The notes beneath the pieces are model-generated. The model was not told the DNA's origin, ran no database searches, and saw only the letters and a program-made list of their open reading frames with translations. A DNA stretch of 64,000 nt, taken from contig NZ_CP090981.1 of NCBI RefSeq assembly GCF_021513135.1, positions 1,364,001 through 1,428,000 on the forward strand. Direction: 5' to 3'. Of the stretch, positions 1-8,668 are shown piece by piece. The position numbers and the translations under genes are program-made. The stretch comes from Vibrio sp. SS-MA-C1-2 (GTDB lineage Bacteria > Pseudomonadota > Gammaproteobacteria > Enterobacterales > Vibrionaceae). Positions within the stretch are counted from its first letter, which is position 1. Each line of letters begins with the position of its first letter.

Positions 1-129
1 GGCAACGAGAAATCGAGCTATAGTATTAATAAATGATAGTATTAACAAGTCACTGTATTAAAAGTAAAGACTCTTTTTAATGCTGAACCAAATTGATTGA
101 TGATTCGATTTAGAGGCATCATCAAGATG

Positions 130-257
130 TATACCTAAAGTAATTGGAGTTGCTAGTAGGCGGCAAGTGAATGAGAGCCCATGAGTATAGGCGTACTATA
201 TGATTGGGGCGAATGAGCATAGCCAACAACCTAGCAACTTCAAGTAAGAAGGGTATA
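130..257 (+). repeat. ERIC-like palindromic repeat, full length
   Basis: A full-length copy of about 128 bp. It starts with TATACCTAAAGTAATTGG and ends with AGTAAGAAGGGTATA. The outer ends form an imperfect inverted repeat containing GTTGCTAG/CTAGCAAC, and the middle forms a second hairpin (GCCCATGAG against TGATTGGGGC). Length, TATA ends and nested dyad match the ERIC family. It ends at the first in-frame ATG upstream of tsaB, so it supplies the leader of that gene. Confidence 0.88.
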
Positions 258-289
258 TGATTTTTTATAAAACCAACATTGGCATACCT

Positions 290-991
290 ATGACAAAGAA
301 AATTTTAGCGGTAGATACTGCAACTGAAAACTGTTCTGTAGCACTTTTGATTGATGATCAAATCATTTTTCGTTCTGAGTTAGCCCCAAGAGAACATACC
401 ATTAAAATTTTGCCGATGGTGGATCAAGTTCTCTCTGAAGCAGAAGTTTCACTTTCTCAGCTAGATGGTTTGGCATTTGGTCGTGGTCCCGGTAGCTTTA
501 CTGGGGTTCGTATTGGGATTGGTATTGCTCAAGGTCTAGGATTTGGTGCTGATCTGCCAATGATTGGTGTTTCTACACTTGCAGCGATGGCGCAAGGGGC
601 TTACCGTCAATTTGGCGCTGAGCATGTGCTATCTTCGATTGATGCTCGTATGTCAGAAATCTATTGGGGGCAATACCAGCGTCTAATCAATGGCGATTGG
701 CAGTTAAATGAGCAAGAAGTTGTCTCAACGCCAGAGTTAATTTTAGAGCGGGTCTCTCTTGATCAAGAGAGAGAGTGGTTTCAAGTTGGAACAGGCTGGC
801 AAGCTTATCCCGATTTATCTACGTTAGCGAAAAATAGCGTAACTACTGAACTGCTTTACCCTGATGCACAAGATATGGTGCATTTAGCACAATTTGCTCT
901 AGCTCGTGGAGAAGTGGTTTCTGCTGAGGATGCAACACCTGTTTACCTTCGAGATACGGTTACTTGGAAAAAGCTTCCTGGTCGAGAATAG
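290..991 (+). CDS. tsaB: TsaB, tRNA threonylcarbamoyladenosine biosynthesis protein
   Basis: Partner protein of TsaD in the TsaB-TsaD-TsaE complex that makes t6A37 on ANN-decoding tRNAs in the cytoplasm. The N-terminus has the family signature [15 protein letters not shown], followed by the [13 protein letters not shown] segment of the ASKHA fold. The start at 290 gives MTKKILAVD, which aligns with the E. coli start, and 233 residues, the normal length. An upstream in-frame ATG at 257 sits on the last bases of an ERIC-like repeat and would add 11 unconserved residues; it has the better Shine-Dalgarno-like stretch (AGAAGGG), so the start is not certain. A weak hairpin terminator follows. Known family; essential in E. 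coli. Confidence 0.93.
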   Translation: MTKKILAVDTATENCSVALLIDDQIIFRSELAPREHTIKILPMVDQVLSEAEVSLSQLDGLAFGRGPGSFTGVRIGIGIAQGLGFGADLPMIGVSTLAAMAQGAYRQFGAEHVLSSIDARMSEIYWGQYQRLINGDWQLNEQEVVSTPELILERVSLDQEREWFQVGTGWQAYPDLSTLAKNSVTTELLYPDAQDMVHLAQFALARGEVVSAEDATPVYLRDTVTWKKLPGRE

Positions 992-1012
992 AGTCGGTCA
1001 ATATGTTAAATA

Positions 1013-1043
1013 GCACCGGGCTCTATGACTGTCGGTGTTTTTA
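1013..1043 (+). terminator. Weak intrinsic terminator after tsaB
   Basis: Short stem CACCG/CGGTG with a 14-nt loop followed by six T residues. The stem is short, so efficiency is doubtful. Confidence 0.45.
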
Positions 1044-1061
1044 TCATGAATTTTAATCGTG

Positions 1062-1078
1062 TAGGTATGATACCAGTT
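1062..1078. promoter_or_regulatory. Possible FadR-like operator upstream of fadD
   Basis: The reverse complement reads AACTGGTATCATACC. The left half agrees with the FadR operator half-site (AACTGGT); the right half agrees poorly. The location upstream of fadD makes the idea plausible, because E. coli fadD is repressed by FadR. Half-site match only. Confidence 0.25.
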
Positions 1079-1261
1079 GTTATTAGGAAATAAAAAAATA
1101 TCAAGTATGTTGAAATAACAAAGCTTCGTTATTGTTGCGTTAGCAATAAAGTTGTTGTTAATAACACAAATTTTCACTGGTAGGATAGTATTTATCTGAT
1201 GATCGAATAAAATCATTGTCCCTTAAATACAATATATAAAAAAGAAGATAAGGAGAGTGCA

Positions 1262-2947
1262 GTGGATAAAATTTGGACTGACCAATACCCAGCAGGTGTG
1301 CCCGCAGAAATCGACCCTGATTGTTATTCATCATTAGTCGAAATGTTTGAGCGTTCAGTACAACGTTACGCTGATCAGCCAGCATTTATTAATATGGGTG
1401 AAGTGATGACATTTCGTAAGTTGGAGGAGCGCAGTCGTGCTTTTGCTGCTTACTTACAGAATGAATTGAAACTGAAAAAAGGCGATCGTGTCGCATTAAT
1501 GATGCCAAATTTACTGCAATATCCCATTGCTCTGTTTGGTGTTCTTCGTGCTGGTTGTATTGCAGTTAATGTTAATCCATTGTATACCCCTAGAGAGTTA
1601 GAGCATCAATTAAATGACTCCGGTGCCGCAGCAATTGTTATTGTCTCTAACTTTGCTCATACATTAGAACAAATTGTTGATAAAACTGCGGTAAAACACG
1701 TTATTTTAACTAAGCTTGGCGATCAACTACCAACAGCTAAAGGTAAAATCGTTAATTTTGTCGTGAAATACGTCAAAAAAATGGTGCCTAAATATAGCCT
1801 ACCACATGCGACTTCAATGAGAGTGGCATTACGTAAAGGCTATCGCATGCAGTATGTGAAACCTTTTATTGATGCCGAAGATATCGCATTCTTACAATAT
1901 ACGGGTGGAACGACAGGGGTAGCAAAAGGTGCTGTATTAACCCATCGTAATATGATCGCCAATGTGATGCAGGCTAAATCGATGTATAACCCTGTATTAG
2001 ATGATGGTCGAGAGTATGTTGTTACTGCATTGCCGCTTTACCATGTTTTTGCTTTGACGGTAAACTGTTTGTTATTTATCGAAATTGGTGGGCGTAACTT
2101 ATTGATTACGAATCCAAGAGATATGCCGGGCTTTATTAAAGAACTTAAAAAGGTTCCATTTACCGTATTAACCGGTGTTAACACATTATTTAACGGTTTA
2201 TTGAATAATGAAGACTTTAAAGAGCTTGATTTCTCTCGTTTAAAACTGTCAATTGGCGGTGGCATGGCCGTTCAGCAGTCCGTTGCTGAGAACTGGCTAC
2301 AGACGACGGGGCAGCGATTACTAGAAGGATATGGATTAACCGAGTGTTCACCTTTAGTTGCTGTAAATCCATTTAATGTAGAAGCATTCACTTCATCTAT
2401 TGGCTTACCCGTTCCTTCAACGGAAGTTCGTTGGGTTGATGATGAAGGCGAGCCAGTGGCATTTGATCAACCTGGTGAGCTTCAAGTCCGAGGTCCTCAG
2501 GTGATGCAAGGATATTGGCAACGACCAGAAGCAACCCGAGAAGTATTAACTCATGATGGTTGGTTGTCAACGGGCGATGTTGTCATAATGAGTGACGATA
2601 ACTACATCAAAATTATTGATCGTAAAAAAGACATGATTTTAGTCTCTGGGTTTAATGTTTACCCGAATGAAATTGAAGATGTTGTCGCATTACATGGTAA
2701 AGTACTTGAAGTGGCTGCGATTGGTGAGCCGAGTGATATTTCTGGTGAAATAGTTAAACTTTGTGTCGTTAAGCGAGATGATAGCTTAACGAAAGAGGAG
2801 TTAATTGCTCATTGTCGTGAGTATTTAACAGGCTATAAGATCCCTCGTGCCGTTGAGTTTTATGATGAATTACCAAAGTCGAATGTCGGAAAGATTTTAC
2901 GTCGATTATTACGAGATGAAAATATTGCAGCCAAAGAGAAAAAGTAA
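1262..2947 (+). CDS. fadD: FadD, long-chain fatty acyl-CoA synthetase
   Basis: Activates fatty acids to acyl-CoA via an acyl-adenylate, at the inner face of the cytoplasmic membrane, feeding beta-oxidation and phospholipid synthesis. It has 561 residues, the same as E. coli FadD. The ATP/AMP signature [12 protein letters not shown] is near residue 217, the adenylation motif GYGLTE near 358, and the FACS motif with DGWLSTGD is followed by the hinge and catalytic lysine region (SNVGKILRR). The start is GTG, chosen because AAGGAGAG lies just upstream and [11 protein letters not shown] aligns with the E. coli N-terminus. A 270-bp leader separates it from tsaB and holds a possible FadR half-site. 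A strong terminator follows. Confidence 0.97.
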   Translation: MDKIWTDQYPAGVPAEIDPDCYSSLVEMFERSVQRYADQPAFINMGEVMTFRKLEERSRAFAAYLQNELKLKKGDRVALMMPNLLQYPIALFGVLRAGCIAVNVNPLYTPRELEHQLNDSGAAAIVIVSNFAHTLEQIVDKTAVKHVILTKLGDQLPTAKGKIVNFVVKYVKKMVPKYSLPHATSMRVALRKGYRMQYVKPFIDAEDIAFLQYTGGTTGVAKGAVLTHRNMIANVMQAKSMYNPVLDDGREYVVTALPLYHVFALTVNCLLFIEIGGRNLLITNPRDMPGFIKELKKVPFTVLTGVNTLFNGLLNNEDFKELDFSRLKLSIGGGMAVQQSVAENWLQTTGQRLLEGYGLTECSPLVAVNPFNVEAFTSSIGLPVPSTEVRWVDDEGEPVAFDQPGELQVRGPQVMQGYWQRPEATREVLTHDGWLSTGDVVIMSDDNYIKIIDRKKDMILVSGFNVYPNEIEDVVALHGKVLEVAAIGEPSDISGEIVKLCVVKRDDSLTKEELIAHCREYLTGYKIPRAVEFYDELPKSNVGKILRRLLRDENIAAKEKK

Positions 2948-3028
2948 TTAACTTTAGTTCTACTGTCTGTATTCGTATTATTGGAGATTGATGATAACCA
3001 CTCCTGTAATACGGTAACATCTTTATTC

Positions 3029-3055
3029 AAGCCAGCGTTATTGCTGGCTTTTTAA
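3029..3055 (+). terminator. Intrinsic terminator after fadD
   Basis: Perfect 8-bp stem AAGCCAGC/GCTGGCTT with a 6-nt loop, followed by a T run. Confidence 0.85.
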
Positions 3056-3185
3056 TAATAATCTAGTCAGGCTGTTGATATTTAACAATGATATTGCGCT
3101 GTTTATCAATAAACTAAAGCTAATCTTGGTGTTAAATAACATAAACTTTCAATGATATAGCCATTAAATAATATAGGTATTAAGT

Positions 3186-4313
3186 GTGAATTTTACAATT
3201 ATCTCGGATACAGAGCAGCTCAATCGAGCCTGTTTAACTGCATCAACGCATCCAACCATTATGCTCGATACTGAGTTTGTAAAAACTCGAACACTTTATC
3301 CTCGCTTAGGGCTGATTCAGCTTTATGATGGTGAAAATCTCTCTTTGATTGATCCGATCGCAATTGAAGATATGTCTTCGCTATGGGATCTTTTGGTTAA
3401 CCCTGATGTATTAAAAGTGTTGCACGCCTGTAGTGAAGACCTAGAAGTTTTTCTTAATGAGTGTGGTCAATTACCAACACCAATGTTTGATACTCAAATT
3501 ATGGCGGCATTTCTTGGTCATGGATTATCAACAGGGTTTGCTGCTCTTGTTAAAGAATACTTTGAGGTAGAGTTAGATAAAGGGGAGTCTCGTACTGATT
3601 GGATGGCACGTCCCCTGTCTGATAAGCAGTTAAAATACGCCGCGGCAGATGTTTATTATCTGTATCCACTTTTTGAAGTGTTACAACAAAAAGTGAATAA
3701 AGAAGGTAAAAAGCAGGCGTTAGATTATGAATGTCAGGCTATGCTCGATAAAAAGCGTAAAGTTGCAGATTTAGATTGTGCCTATTTAGATATTAAAAAT
3801 AGCTGGCAACTTGATCCAAAGGAACTGGCTATTTTGAAGATTGTTGCAAAATGGCGACAATTAGAAGCAAGAAAGCGTAACTTGGCATTGAATTTTGTCG
3901 TAAAAGAGGCAAATTTATGGAAATTAGCTCGTTATCAACCAACCAATAAGTCTGAACTGTTTGAGTTAGGTTTTGAAAAGATGGAGATCCATTACCATGG
4001 TGGTCGCCTATTACAGATGGTTGAACAAGGTAAAATTTTACCGGAAAGTGAGTATCCAGAAAAAATCACACGAATTATTGATTATCCAAACTACAAAGAG
4101 TTGATGACAAAACTGCGCCAAATAGTTTCGACTGTTGCTACAAAGTATCAGTTAGCACCTGAGTTTATTGCATCAAAGCGTCAGCTAAATCAGTTGTTAA
4201 GTTGGGCGTGGAAGTACCAATGTGCGGATGATAAGCGCCCTGAAGTGATTAAAGGGTGGCGATTAGAATTGGTGGGTCGAGAGCTTTTAGAATTACTCTC
4301 ACCGGAGGAATAA
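3186..4313 (+). CDS. rnd: Ribonuclease D
   Basis: 3'-to-5' exoribonuclease that trims tRNA precursors and other small RNAs. The DEDDy catalytic residues are all present: D28 and E30 in MLDTEFVKT, D85 in ACSEDLEVF, and Y151 and D155 in YAAAD. They fall at the same positions as in E. coli RNase D, and the length (375) is also the same. Two HRDC domains follow (about residues 205-290 and 300-370). The start is GTG with little Shine-Dalgarno signal, also common for E. coli rnd. It faces minE across a shared bidirectional terminator, in the typical Vibrio order fadD-rnd-minEDC. Confidence 0.96.
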   Translation: MNFTIISDTEQLNRACLTASTHPTIMLDTEFVKTRTLYPRLGLIQLYDGENLSLIDPIAIEDMSSLWDLLVNPDVLKVLHACSEDLEVFLNECGQLPTPMFDTQIMAAFLGHGLSTGFAALVKEYFEVELDKGESRTDWMARPLSDKQLKYAAADVYYLYPLFEVLQQKVNKEGKKQALDYECQAMLDKKRKVADLDCAYLDIKNSWQLDPKELAILKIVAKWRQLEARKRNLALNFVVKEANLWKLARYQPTNKSELFELGFEKMEIHYHGGRLLQMVEQGKILPESEYPEKITRIIDYPNYKELMTKLRQIVSTVATKYQLAPEFIASKRQLNQLLSWAWKYQCADDKRPEVIKGWRLELVGRELLELLSPEE

Positions 4314-4339
4314 GTCGTTTTCATCTTTATCTGATGCTC

Positions 4340-4399
4340 AAAAAGGCGTACAGAGGTTTTTTAACTAATCCTAGTTTAAACTTTCTGTACGCCTTTTTT
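4340..4399. terminator. Bidirectional terminator between rnd and minE
   Basis: A 15-bp stem begins with AAAAAGGCGTACAGA and closes with TCTGTACGCCTTTTT. Runs of A at one end and T at the other let it serve both converging genes. Confidence 0.88.
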
Positions 4400-4412
4400 A
4401 TCACCTTTGAGC

Positions 4413-4673
4413 TTACTTATCTTCAGGTAATGTGACATTCAGTTCTAGTACAGAAAGATCATCTTCTTTCTGCTCTAATGATACTGAAACTTGTTCAGGG
4501 GTGATTTCAACATATTTTTGAATCACTTCCAGAATGTCTTTTTTCAACTGAGGTAAGTATGCAGGTGAAGTACTGCCCATACCACGACGTTCTGCTACGA
4601 TAATTTGTAAACGCTCTTTTGCTACATTTGCTGTTTTCTTTTTCTGAGGAAGAAAAAACTCTAATAGTGCCAT
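4413..4673 (-). CDS. minE: MinE, cell division topological specificity factor
   Basis: Stimulates the MinD ATPase and drives pole-to-pole oscillation of MinCD, so that the Z ring forms only at midcell. It has 86 residues (E. coli 88). The N-terminal amphipathic/anti-MinCD segment [25 protein letters not shown] is clear over residues 1-25; the rest is the dimerising topological specificity domain. Its Shine-Dalgarno GGAGG is made by the last codons of minD, 6 bp upstream, which suggests translational coupling. Last gene of minCDE. Confidence 0.97.
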   Translation of the reverse strand: MALLEFFLPQKKKTANVAKERLQIIVAERRGMGSTSPAYLPQLKKDILEVIQKYVEITPEQVSVSLEQKEDDLSVLELNVTLPEDK

Positions 4674-4679
4674 AATGTA

Positions 4680-5489
4680 TTATCCTCCAAAAAGACGTTT
4701 GAAAATGCCTTTCTTTTCTTCTTCTAAGAAACGAAAAGCAACATCTTCACCTAAAAGGCGAGCAACAGTATCGGTATATGCTAAGCCTGCATCTGACTCA
4801 TTATCAAAAATAACAGGAACCCCTTTATTTGATGCGTTCAGTACCGCTTGGCTTTCAGGTATCACACCTAATAATGGAATATGTAGGATCTCTTCAACAT
4901 CCTCAACACTTAGCATTTCGCCTTGGTTCACACGGGCTGGATTATATCGAGTTAATAAAAGGTGTTGTTTAACTTGCTCACCCGCTTCAGCTCGGCGAGA
5001 TTTTGAGTCAAGGATACCTAGAATACGGTCAGAGTCGCGTACTGAGCTCACCTCTGGATTTGTGGTCACAATGGCTTCATCCGCAAAATAGAGTGCCATT
5101 AAAGCACCGGTTTCAATCCCTGCCGGGGAATCACAGATAATGAAGTCGAATCCCATTTCATCCATGTCATTCAGCACCTTTTCTACACCCGCTTGGGTTA
5201 GGGCATCTTTGTCTCGAGTCTGAGACGCTGGAAGAATGAAGAGGTTTTCTGTGCGCTTATCTTTGATTAGAGCTTGATTGAGATTTGCCTCTTCATTGAT
5301 TACGTTAACAAAATCATAAACAACTCGACGCTCGCATCCCATAATAAGGTCTAAGTTACGTAAACCAATATCAAAGTCGATAACAACTGTTTTCTTTCCC
5401 GCCATTGCTAATCCTGAAGCGATGGCAGCGCTGCTGGTGGTTTTACCAACACCGCCTTTGCCTGATGTGATGACAATTATACGTGCCAT
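4680..5489 (-). CDS. minD: MinD, septum site-determining ATPase
   Basis: Membrane-bound ParA/MinD-type ATPase that recruits MinC and is displaced by MinE. The deviant Walker A motif GKGGVGKTTSS is at residues 10-20. The C-terminal membrane-targeting amphipathic helix (RFLEEEKKGIFKRLFGG) is intact. It has 269 residues (E. coli 270). AAGGAAAG precedes the ATG. It lies 22 bp after minC and 6 bp before minE in one operon. Confidence 0.98.
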   Translation of the reverse strand: MARIIVITSGKGGVGKTTSSAAIASGLAMAGKKTVVIDFDIGLRNLDLIMGCERRVVYDFVNVINEEANLNQALIKDKRTENLFILPASQTRDKDALTQAGVEKVLNDMDEMGFDFIICDSPAGIETGALMALYFADEAIVTTNPEVSSVRDSDRILGILDSKSRRAEAGEQVKQHLLLTRYNPARVNQGEMLSVEDVEEILHIPLLGVIPESQAVLNASNKGVPVIFDNESDAGLAYTDTVARLLGEDVAFRFLEEEKKGIFKRLFGG

Positions 5490-5511
5490 ATTCTTTCCTT
5501 ATTGATGAAAC

Positions 5512-6186
5512 CTATAATACGAGAGGCGTGAGTTTTATTTGATCGTCAACTAATTGAAATCGACCACTTTTCTTCCAAAATTCTTTTGGTATCTTATCAC
5601 TGAGCCAATATTGACCCGCAATTGAAACGAGCTCTGCCTGAATATCTTTACAAATAATAGAAGCTTGCTCTTGCCCTGATGCACCAGCAATTGCTCGACC
5701 ACGTAATGATCCATAGATATGAATACTACCATCTGCAATGATCTCAGCCCCAGGATTTACATGCGTTAAGATAACTAGATCACTATCTTTCGCGTAAATC
5801 TGTTGTCCAGAGCGCACTGGCGTTGAAATAACCTTGGTTGGTGTCATTGTATTCTGTTGTTCTTTTATGGCTTTTGCCGTATTCATGATGGCAAATCCAG
5901 CTGATTTCGCTTCAGCTTGCCTTTCTTGGTCTGAACAGCCAGAAATACCAACAGGGATAAAGCCTGCCTCAGTGACCACCTCTTTTAATGAAACGAAGTC
6001 AATTTTACTATTAATCTCTGTGTCGACTTTTTCAATATTGATGACAACTGGAGCACCTTGAAAAAAAAGCGGAGCTTGTGCAACTTTTTTTGTGAGCATC
6101 TCTTTTGTCTGTTGCATATCAGTATTGTGTAAATGAAGGACAGATAGTGTGAAACTACTTCCTTTTAGCTCTGCAGGTGTTGTCAT
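5512..6186 (-). CDS. minC: MinC, septum site-determining inhibitor of FtsZ
   Basis: Blocks FtsZ polymer formation at the poles when bound to MinD. Residues 1-105 form the N-terminal FtsZ-inhibitory domain; a linker follows; the C-terminal beta-helix domain carries VRSGQQIYAKDSDLVIL and the glycine-rich GSIHIYGSLRGRAIAG, the usual MinD-binding region. It has 224 residues (E. coli 231). First gene of minCDE, divergent from ycgL over a 213-bp AT-rich region that must carry both promoters. Confidence 0.95.
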   Translation of the reverse strand: MTTPAELKGSSFTLSVLHLHNTDMQQTKEMLTKKVAQAPLFFQGAPVVINIEKVDTEINSKIDFVSLKEVVTEAGFIPVGISGCSDQERQAEAKSAGFAIMNTAKAIKEQQNTMTPTKVISTPVRSGQQIYAKDSDLVILTHVNPGAEIIADGSIHIYGSLRGRAIAGASGQEQASIICKDIQAELVSIAGQYWLSDKIPKEFWKKSGRFQLVDDQIKLTPLVL

Positions 6187-6399
6187 GGTTTAAATATCCA
6201 TTTACTTTAGTGATAAAATGCAAAAATTTCCTACTGTCAATTGAGCGTGCTATATTCTAGCTAACAACTGGTTGAATAATACTATTTTACTTTTTAAAAC
6301 ATGAAGTAGTTGTTATTTTATTGAGACATTAAAAAAACATCGTTATATATTAATAATACAGTTTTTTTTAAAATTTTTTAAACTTTTTAGGTAATAATT

Positions 6400-6669
6400 A
6401 TGATTTGTGCGATTTATCGTAGTCCAAAGAAACTATCTACATATTTATACGTCAAACAGAGAGATGACTTCTCTGCTGTCCCGGCTGAATTGATGAAAAC
6501 TTTTGGTCGTCCAGAGTTTACAATGTTGATAAAACTGATGGGAGAGCGAAAATTAGCGCAAGCTGATATTGAAGTGGTTAAAAAAGCACTGGATGAAAAA
6601 GGCTATTATTTACAATTACCGCCACCACCAGTAAATTATTTAGAAGAGTATAAAAAATCAAAACAGTGA
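6400..6669 (+). CDS. ycgL: YcgL domain protein
   Basis: Small conserved protein of the YcgL family, without an established biochemical function. It has the family hallmarks: ICAIYRSPKKLSTYLYV at the N-terminus and GYYLQLPPPP near residue 75. Length 89 residues (E. coli 97-108), so its C-terminal tail is short. It is divergent from minC and only 22 bp before the transglycosylase gene, so the two may be co-transcribed. This neighbourhood is common in Vibrio. Confidence 0.88.
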   Translation: MICAIYRSPKKLSTYLYVKQRDDFSAVPAELMKTFGRPEFTMLIKLMGERKLAQADIEVVKKALDEKGYYLQLPPPPVNYLEEYKKSKQ

Positions 6670-6691
6670 TTTTTTATAGAAAGGAGTCGCA

Positions 6692-7651
6692 ATGAGAATA
6701 AAAAAAATAGCATTGGTACTAAGTGTGGGGTTTTCGTTTTTGTTAACGCCCACTGTCTCGATCGCGACAACTTTTGAGCAGTATGTCTCAGAATTAAAAA
6801 AAGAAGCATTAGATAAAGGGTACTCTAATATATTGGTTAATCAGGCATTTGCTAATTTAACCTATAAAGAAAAAGTGGTAAAAGCAGATAGAAATCAACC
6901 AGAAAAGCGTTTAACCCTACAAGAATATATTCCTAAAGCGGTTCCTGCTTGGAAAATAAAGCAAGCAAACCAGCTGTATCAACAAAACTATCAGGTACTC
7001 CAGGAAATTGGAAAGGAGTATGGGGTTCAACCTCGTTTTATTGTTGCTTTATGGGGGGTTGAGAGTAATTTTGGTCGTTTAATGGGAAATCATAATGTCT
7101 TTCAAGCATTAACGACCTTAGCTTATGAAGGGCGTCGTGAAGCATTTTTTCGATCTGAGATCTTTTCAGCATTAGATATCGTTCAACAAAAACATATCTC
7201 TGTCGAAAAAATAAAAGGATCTTGGGCTGGTGCGATGGGACAGAATCAGTTTATGCCAAGTTCATTTTTAAACTATGCTGTTGATGGTGACAACGATGGT
7301 AAAATGGACATTTGGTATAATAAAGCCGATGTCTTTGCTTCGACTGCTAACTACTTAAAGCAAGTGGGGTGGGATGATAAATATATTTGGGGACGACAAG
7401 TTATCGTACCTGAACGTCTCAATCATCTTAAAAATGAGACGAAAAAATTGGTGGAGTGGCAATATTTAGGTGTGCGTCGCTCAAATAAAATGGTATTGCC
7501 TAAAGCGGATATTGAAGCACGTTTGATTCAACCTGACGGTGGAAATGGCGTTTCTTACCTTGTTTATGGTAATTATGAAGCGTTATTACGTTGGAATCGC
7601 TCTCACTATTTTGCATTAGCAGTAAGTAATCTTGCTGATAATATTAAGTAG
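6692..7651 (+). CDS. Periplasmic lytic murein transglycosylase, MltB/SltB type
   Basis: Cleaves the MurNAc-GlcNAc bond of peptidoglycan with formation of 1,6-anhydro-MurNAc. Residues 1-26 form a signal peptide (MRIKKIALVLSVGFSFLLTP, then VSIATT). There is no lipobox cysteine, so unlike E. coli MltB it should be soluble. The catalytic glutamate is E124 in ALWGVESNFGRLMG. The second family motif GSWAGAMGQNQFMPSSF and the calcium-site-like DGDNDGKMDIW follow. The 319-residue length fits transglycosylase family 3. AAGGAG precedes the ATG. Probably in a transcription unit with ycgL. Confidence 0.9.
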   Translation: MRIKKIALVLSVGFSFLLTPTVSIATTFEQYVSELKKEALDKGYSNILVNQAFANLTYKEKVVKADRNQPEKRLTLQEYIPKAVPAWKIKQANQLYQQNYQVLQEIGKEYGVQPRFIVALWGVESNFGRLMGNHNVFQALTTLAYEGRREAFFRSEIFSALDIVQQKHISVEKIKGSWAGAMGQNQFMPSSFLNYAVDGDNDGKMDIWYNKADVFASTANYLKQVGWDDKYIWGRQVIVPERLNHLKNETKKLVEWQYLGVRRSNKMVLPKADIEARLIQPDGGNGVSYLVYGNYEALLRWNRSHYFALAVSNLADNIK

Positions 7652-7732
7652 TCTTGTCTTATTTGAGGTTGCTAGGCGGATTTAACTGCACTAGCAGCTT
7701 CAAACATGAATAATATATCTTTTTTGATTCAT

Positions 7733-8485
7733 TTAATGGCGAAGAAATTTAGCAAAAATCTCTTTTGCTTCCTTACTTTTTAATAGTCTGTCAAAAATGA
7801 TTAACTCTTTTTTCATCTGTTCTCTGATCTCTTCTTTATTATATTTTATTAACTGTTTTGTTGCTGCTAATGCGATTTGTGGTTGGGAGGCTAACTTTTC
7901 AGCTTGAGTAAAAGCAAATTGAAAAACTAGCTCTGTTTCAATGATCTTATTGATTAAACCATCATCAAGGGCTTGTTGTGCCGAGAATGGTTCTCCCAAC
8001 ATTAACAGCTCATTAGCTCTAGTTTGACCGACTATTTGAGGTAACAACTGACTAGCCCCTGCTTCTGGTGAGAGAGATAACTTAACAAAAGGAAGTTGAA
8101 ATTGAGTATTGGGCCCACTGTAGATTAAATCGCAATGCAACAAGATTGTAGTGCCAATACCAATTGCAAGTCCAGTGACCGCAGCAATAATAGGTTTAGT
8201 TAGATCTAATAGGGTAAAAAGAAAATTAAAAGCGGGGTGATGTTGATCAATCTGAGCATTTTCTTTCTGGCTATGGCTCAAAAAGTCCGTTAAATCATTA
8301 CCTGACGTAAAACAGTCTATTTGGCCTTGAAGAACAAAGGTGTTGATACTTAGATCTTGCTCTCCAGATTGTAATGCTTGAGTTAAAAGATCATACATCT
8401 CAAAGTTGATCGCATTCTTCTTTTCTGGTCGATTAATTGTAATAACACGAATGTTATTTATATCTTTAACTTGAATCAAGCTCAT
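7733..8485 (-). CDS. Enoyl-CoA hydratase/isomerase family protein
   Basis: Crotonase-fold protein of 250 residues. The CoA-binding NRPEKKNAIN is near residue 18. The oxyanion-hole segments are FTSGNDLTDF (about 60) and AVTGLAIGIGTTILLHCDL (about 104), and a candidate acid/base glutamate lies in LSLSPEAGAS. The SGNDL wording resembles delta3,delta2-enoyl-CoA isomerases (ECI2 type) more than classical hydratases, so it may isomerise rather than hydrate. It is not MenB: it lacks the MenB N-terminal extension and GGDQK-type motif. It stands alone near adhE. Substrate unknown. Confidence 0.8.
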   Translation of the reverse strand: MSLIQVKDINNIRVITINRPEKKNAINFEMYDLLTQALQSGEQDLSINTFVLQGQIDCFTSGNDLTDFLSHSQKENAQIDQHHPAFNFLFTLLDLTKPIIAAVTGLAIGIGTTILLHCDLIYSGPNTQFQLPFVKLSLSPEAGASQLLPQIVGQTRANELLMLGEPFSAQQALDDGLINKIIETELVFQFAFTQAEKLASQPQIALAATKQLIKYNKEEIREQMKKELIIFDRLLKSKEAKEIFAKFLRH

Positions 8486-8589
8486 GATGGTATCCCTTTA
8501 CTTATTGACTCTTGTCTCAATGTAAGCTTGGTTTGAGGTGAATTCAATAAGATGGGGTCGTTTTCTCATGACTCTGTGAATATATTAAT

Positions 8590-8628
8590 AAAAAACGCCC
8601 CAAACTAATGAATAGTTCAGGGCGTTTT
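8590..8628 (-). terminator. Intrinsic terminator of adhE
   Basis: Stem AAAACGCCC/GGGCGTTTT, followed on the minus strand by a T run, 40 bp beyond the adhE stop codon. Confidence 0.82.
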
Positions 8629-8668
8629 AATTTTTTGTTCTTTAGCTGATTAATCTGCTATAAAAACA

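Noticed and set aside
998-1216. 72-codon frame on the - strand between tsaB and fadD
   Set aside because: AT-rich, rich in Asn/Ile with no motif and no Shine-Dalgarno; it overlaps the probable fadD promoter region.
4675-5091. Open frame of 138 codons on the + strand over minD
   Set aside because: Lies antisense to the well-conserved minD and its serine/arginine-rich translation resembles no protein; a shadow frame.
7661-7709. GTTGCTAG...CTAGCAGCTTCAA dyad after the transglycosylase gene
   Set aside because: Vaguely like the ERIC arms but too short and diverged to call; it may instead be a weak terminator.
7733-8485. Crotonase as a displaced menB
   Set aside because: Lacks the MenB-specific N-terminal extension and SGGDQK segment, and is 35 residues too short; more like an enoyl-CoA isomerase.
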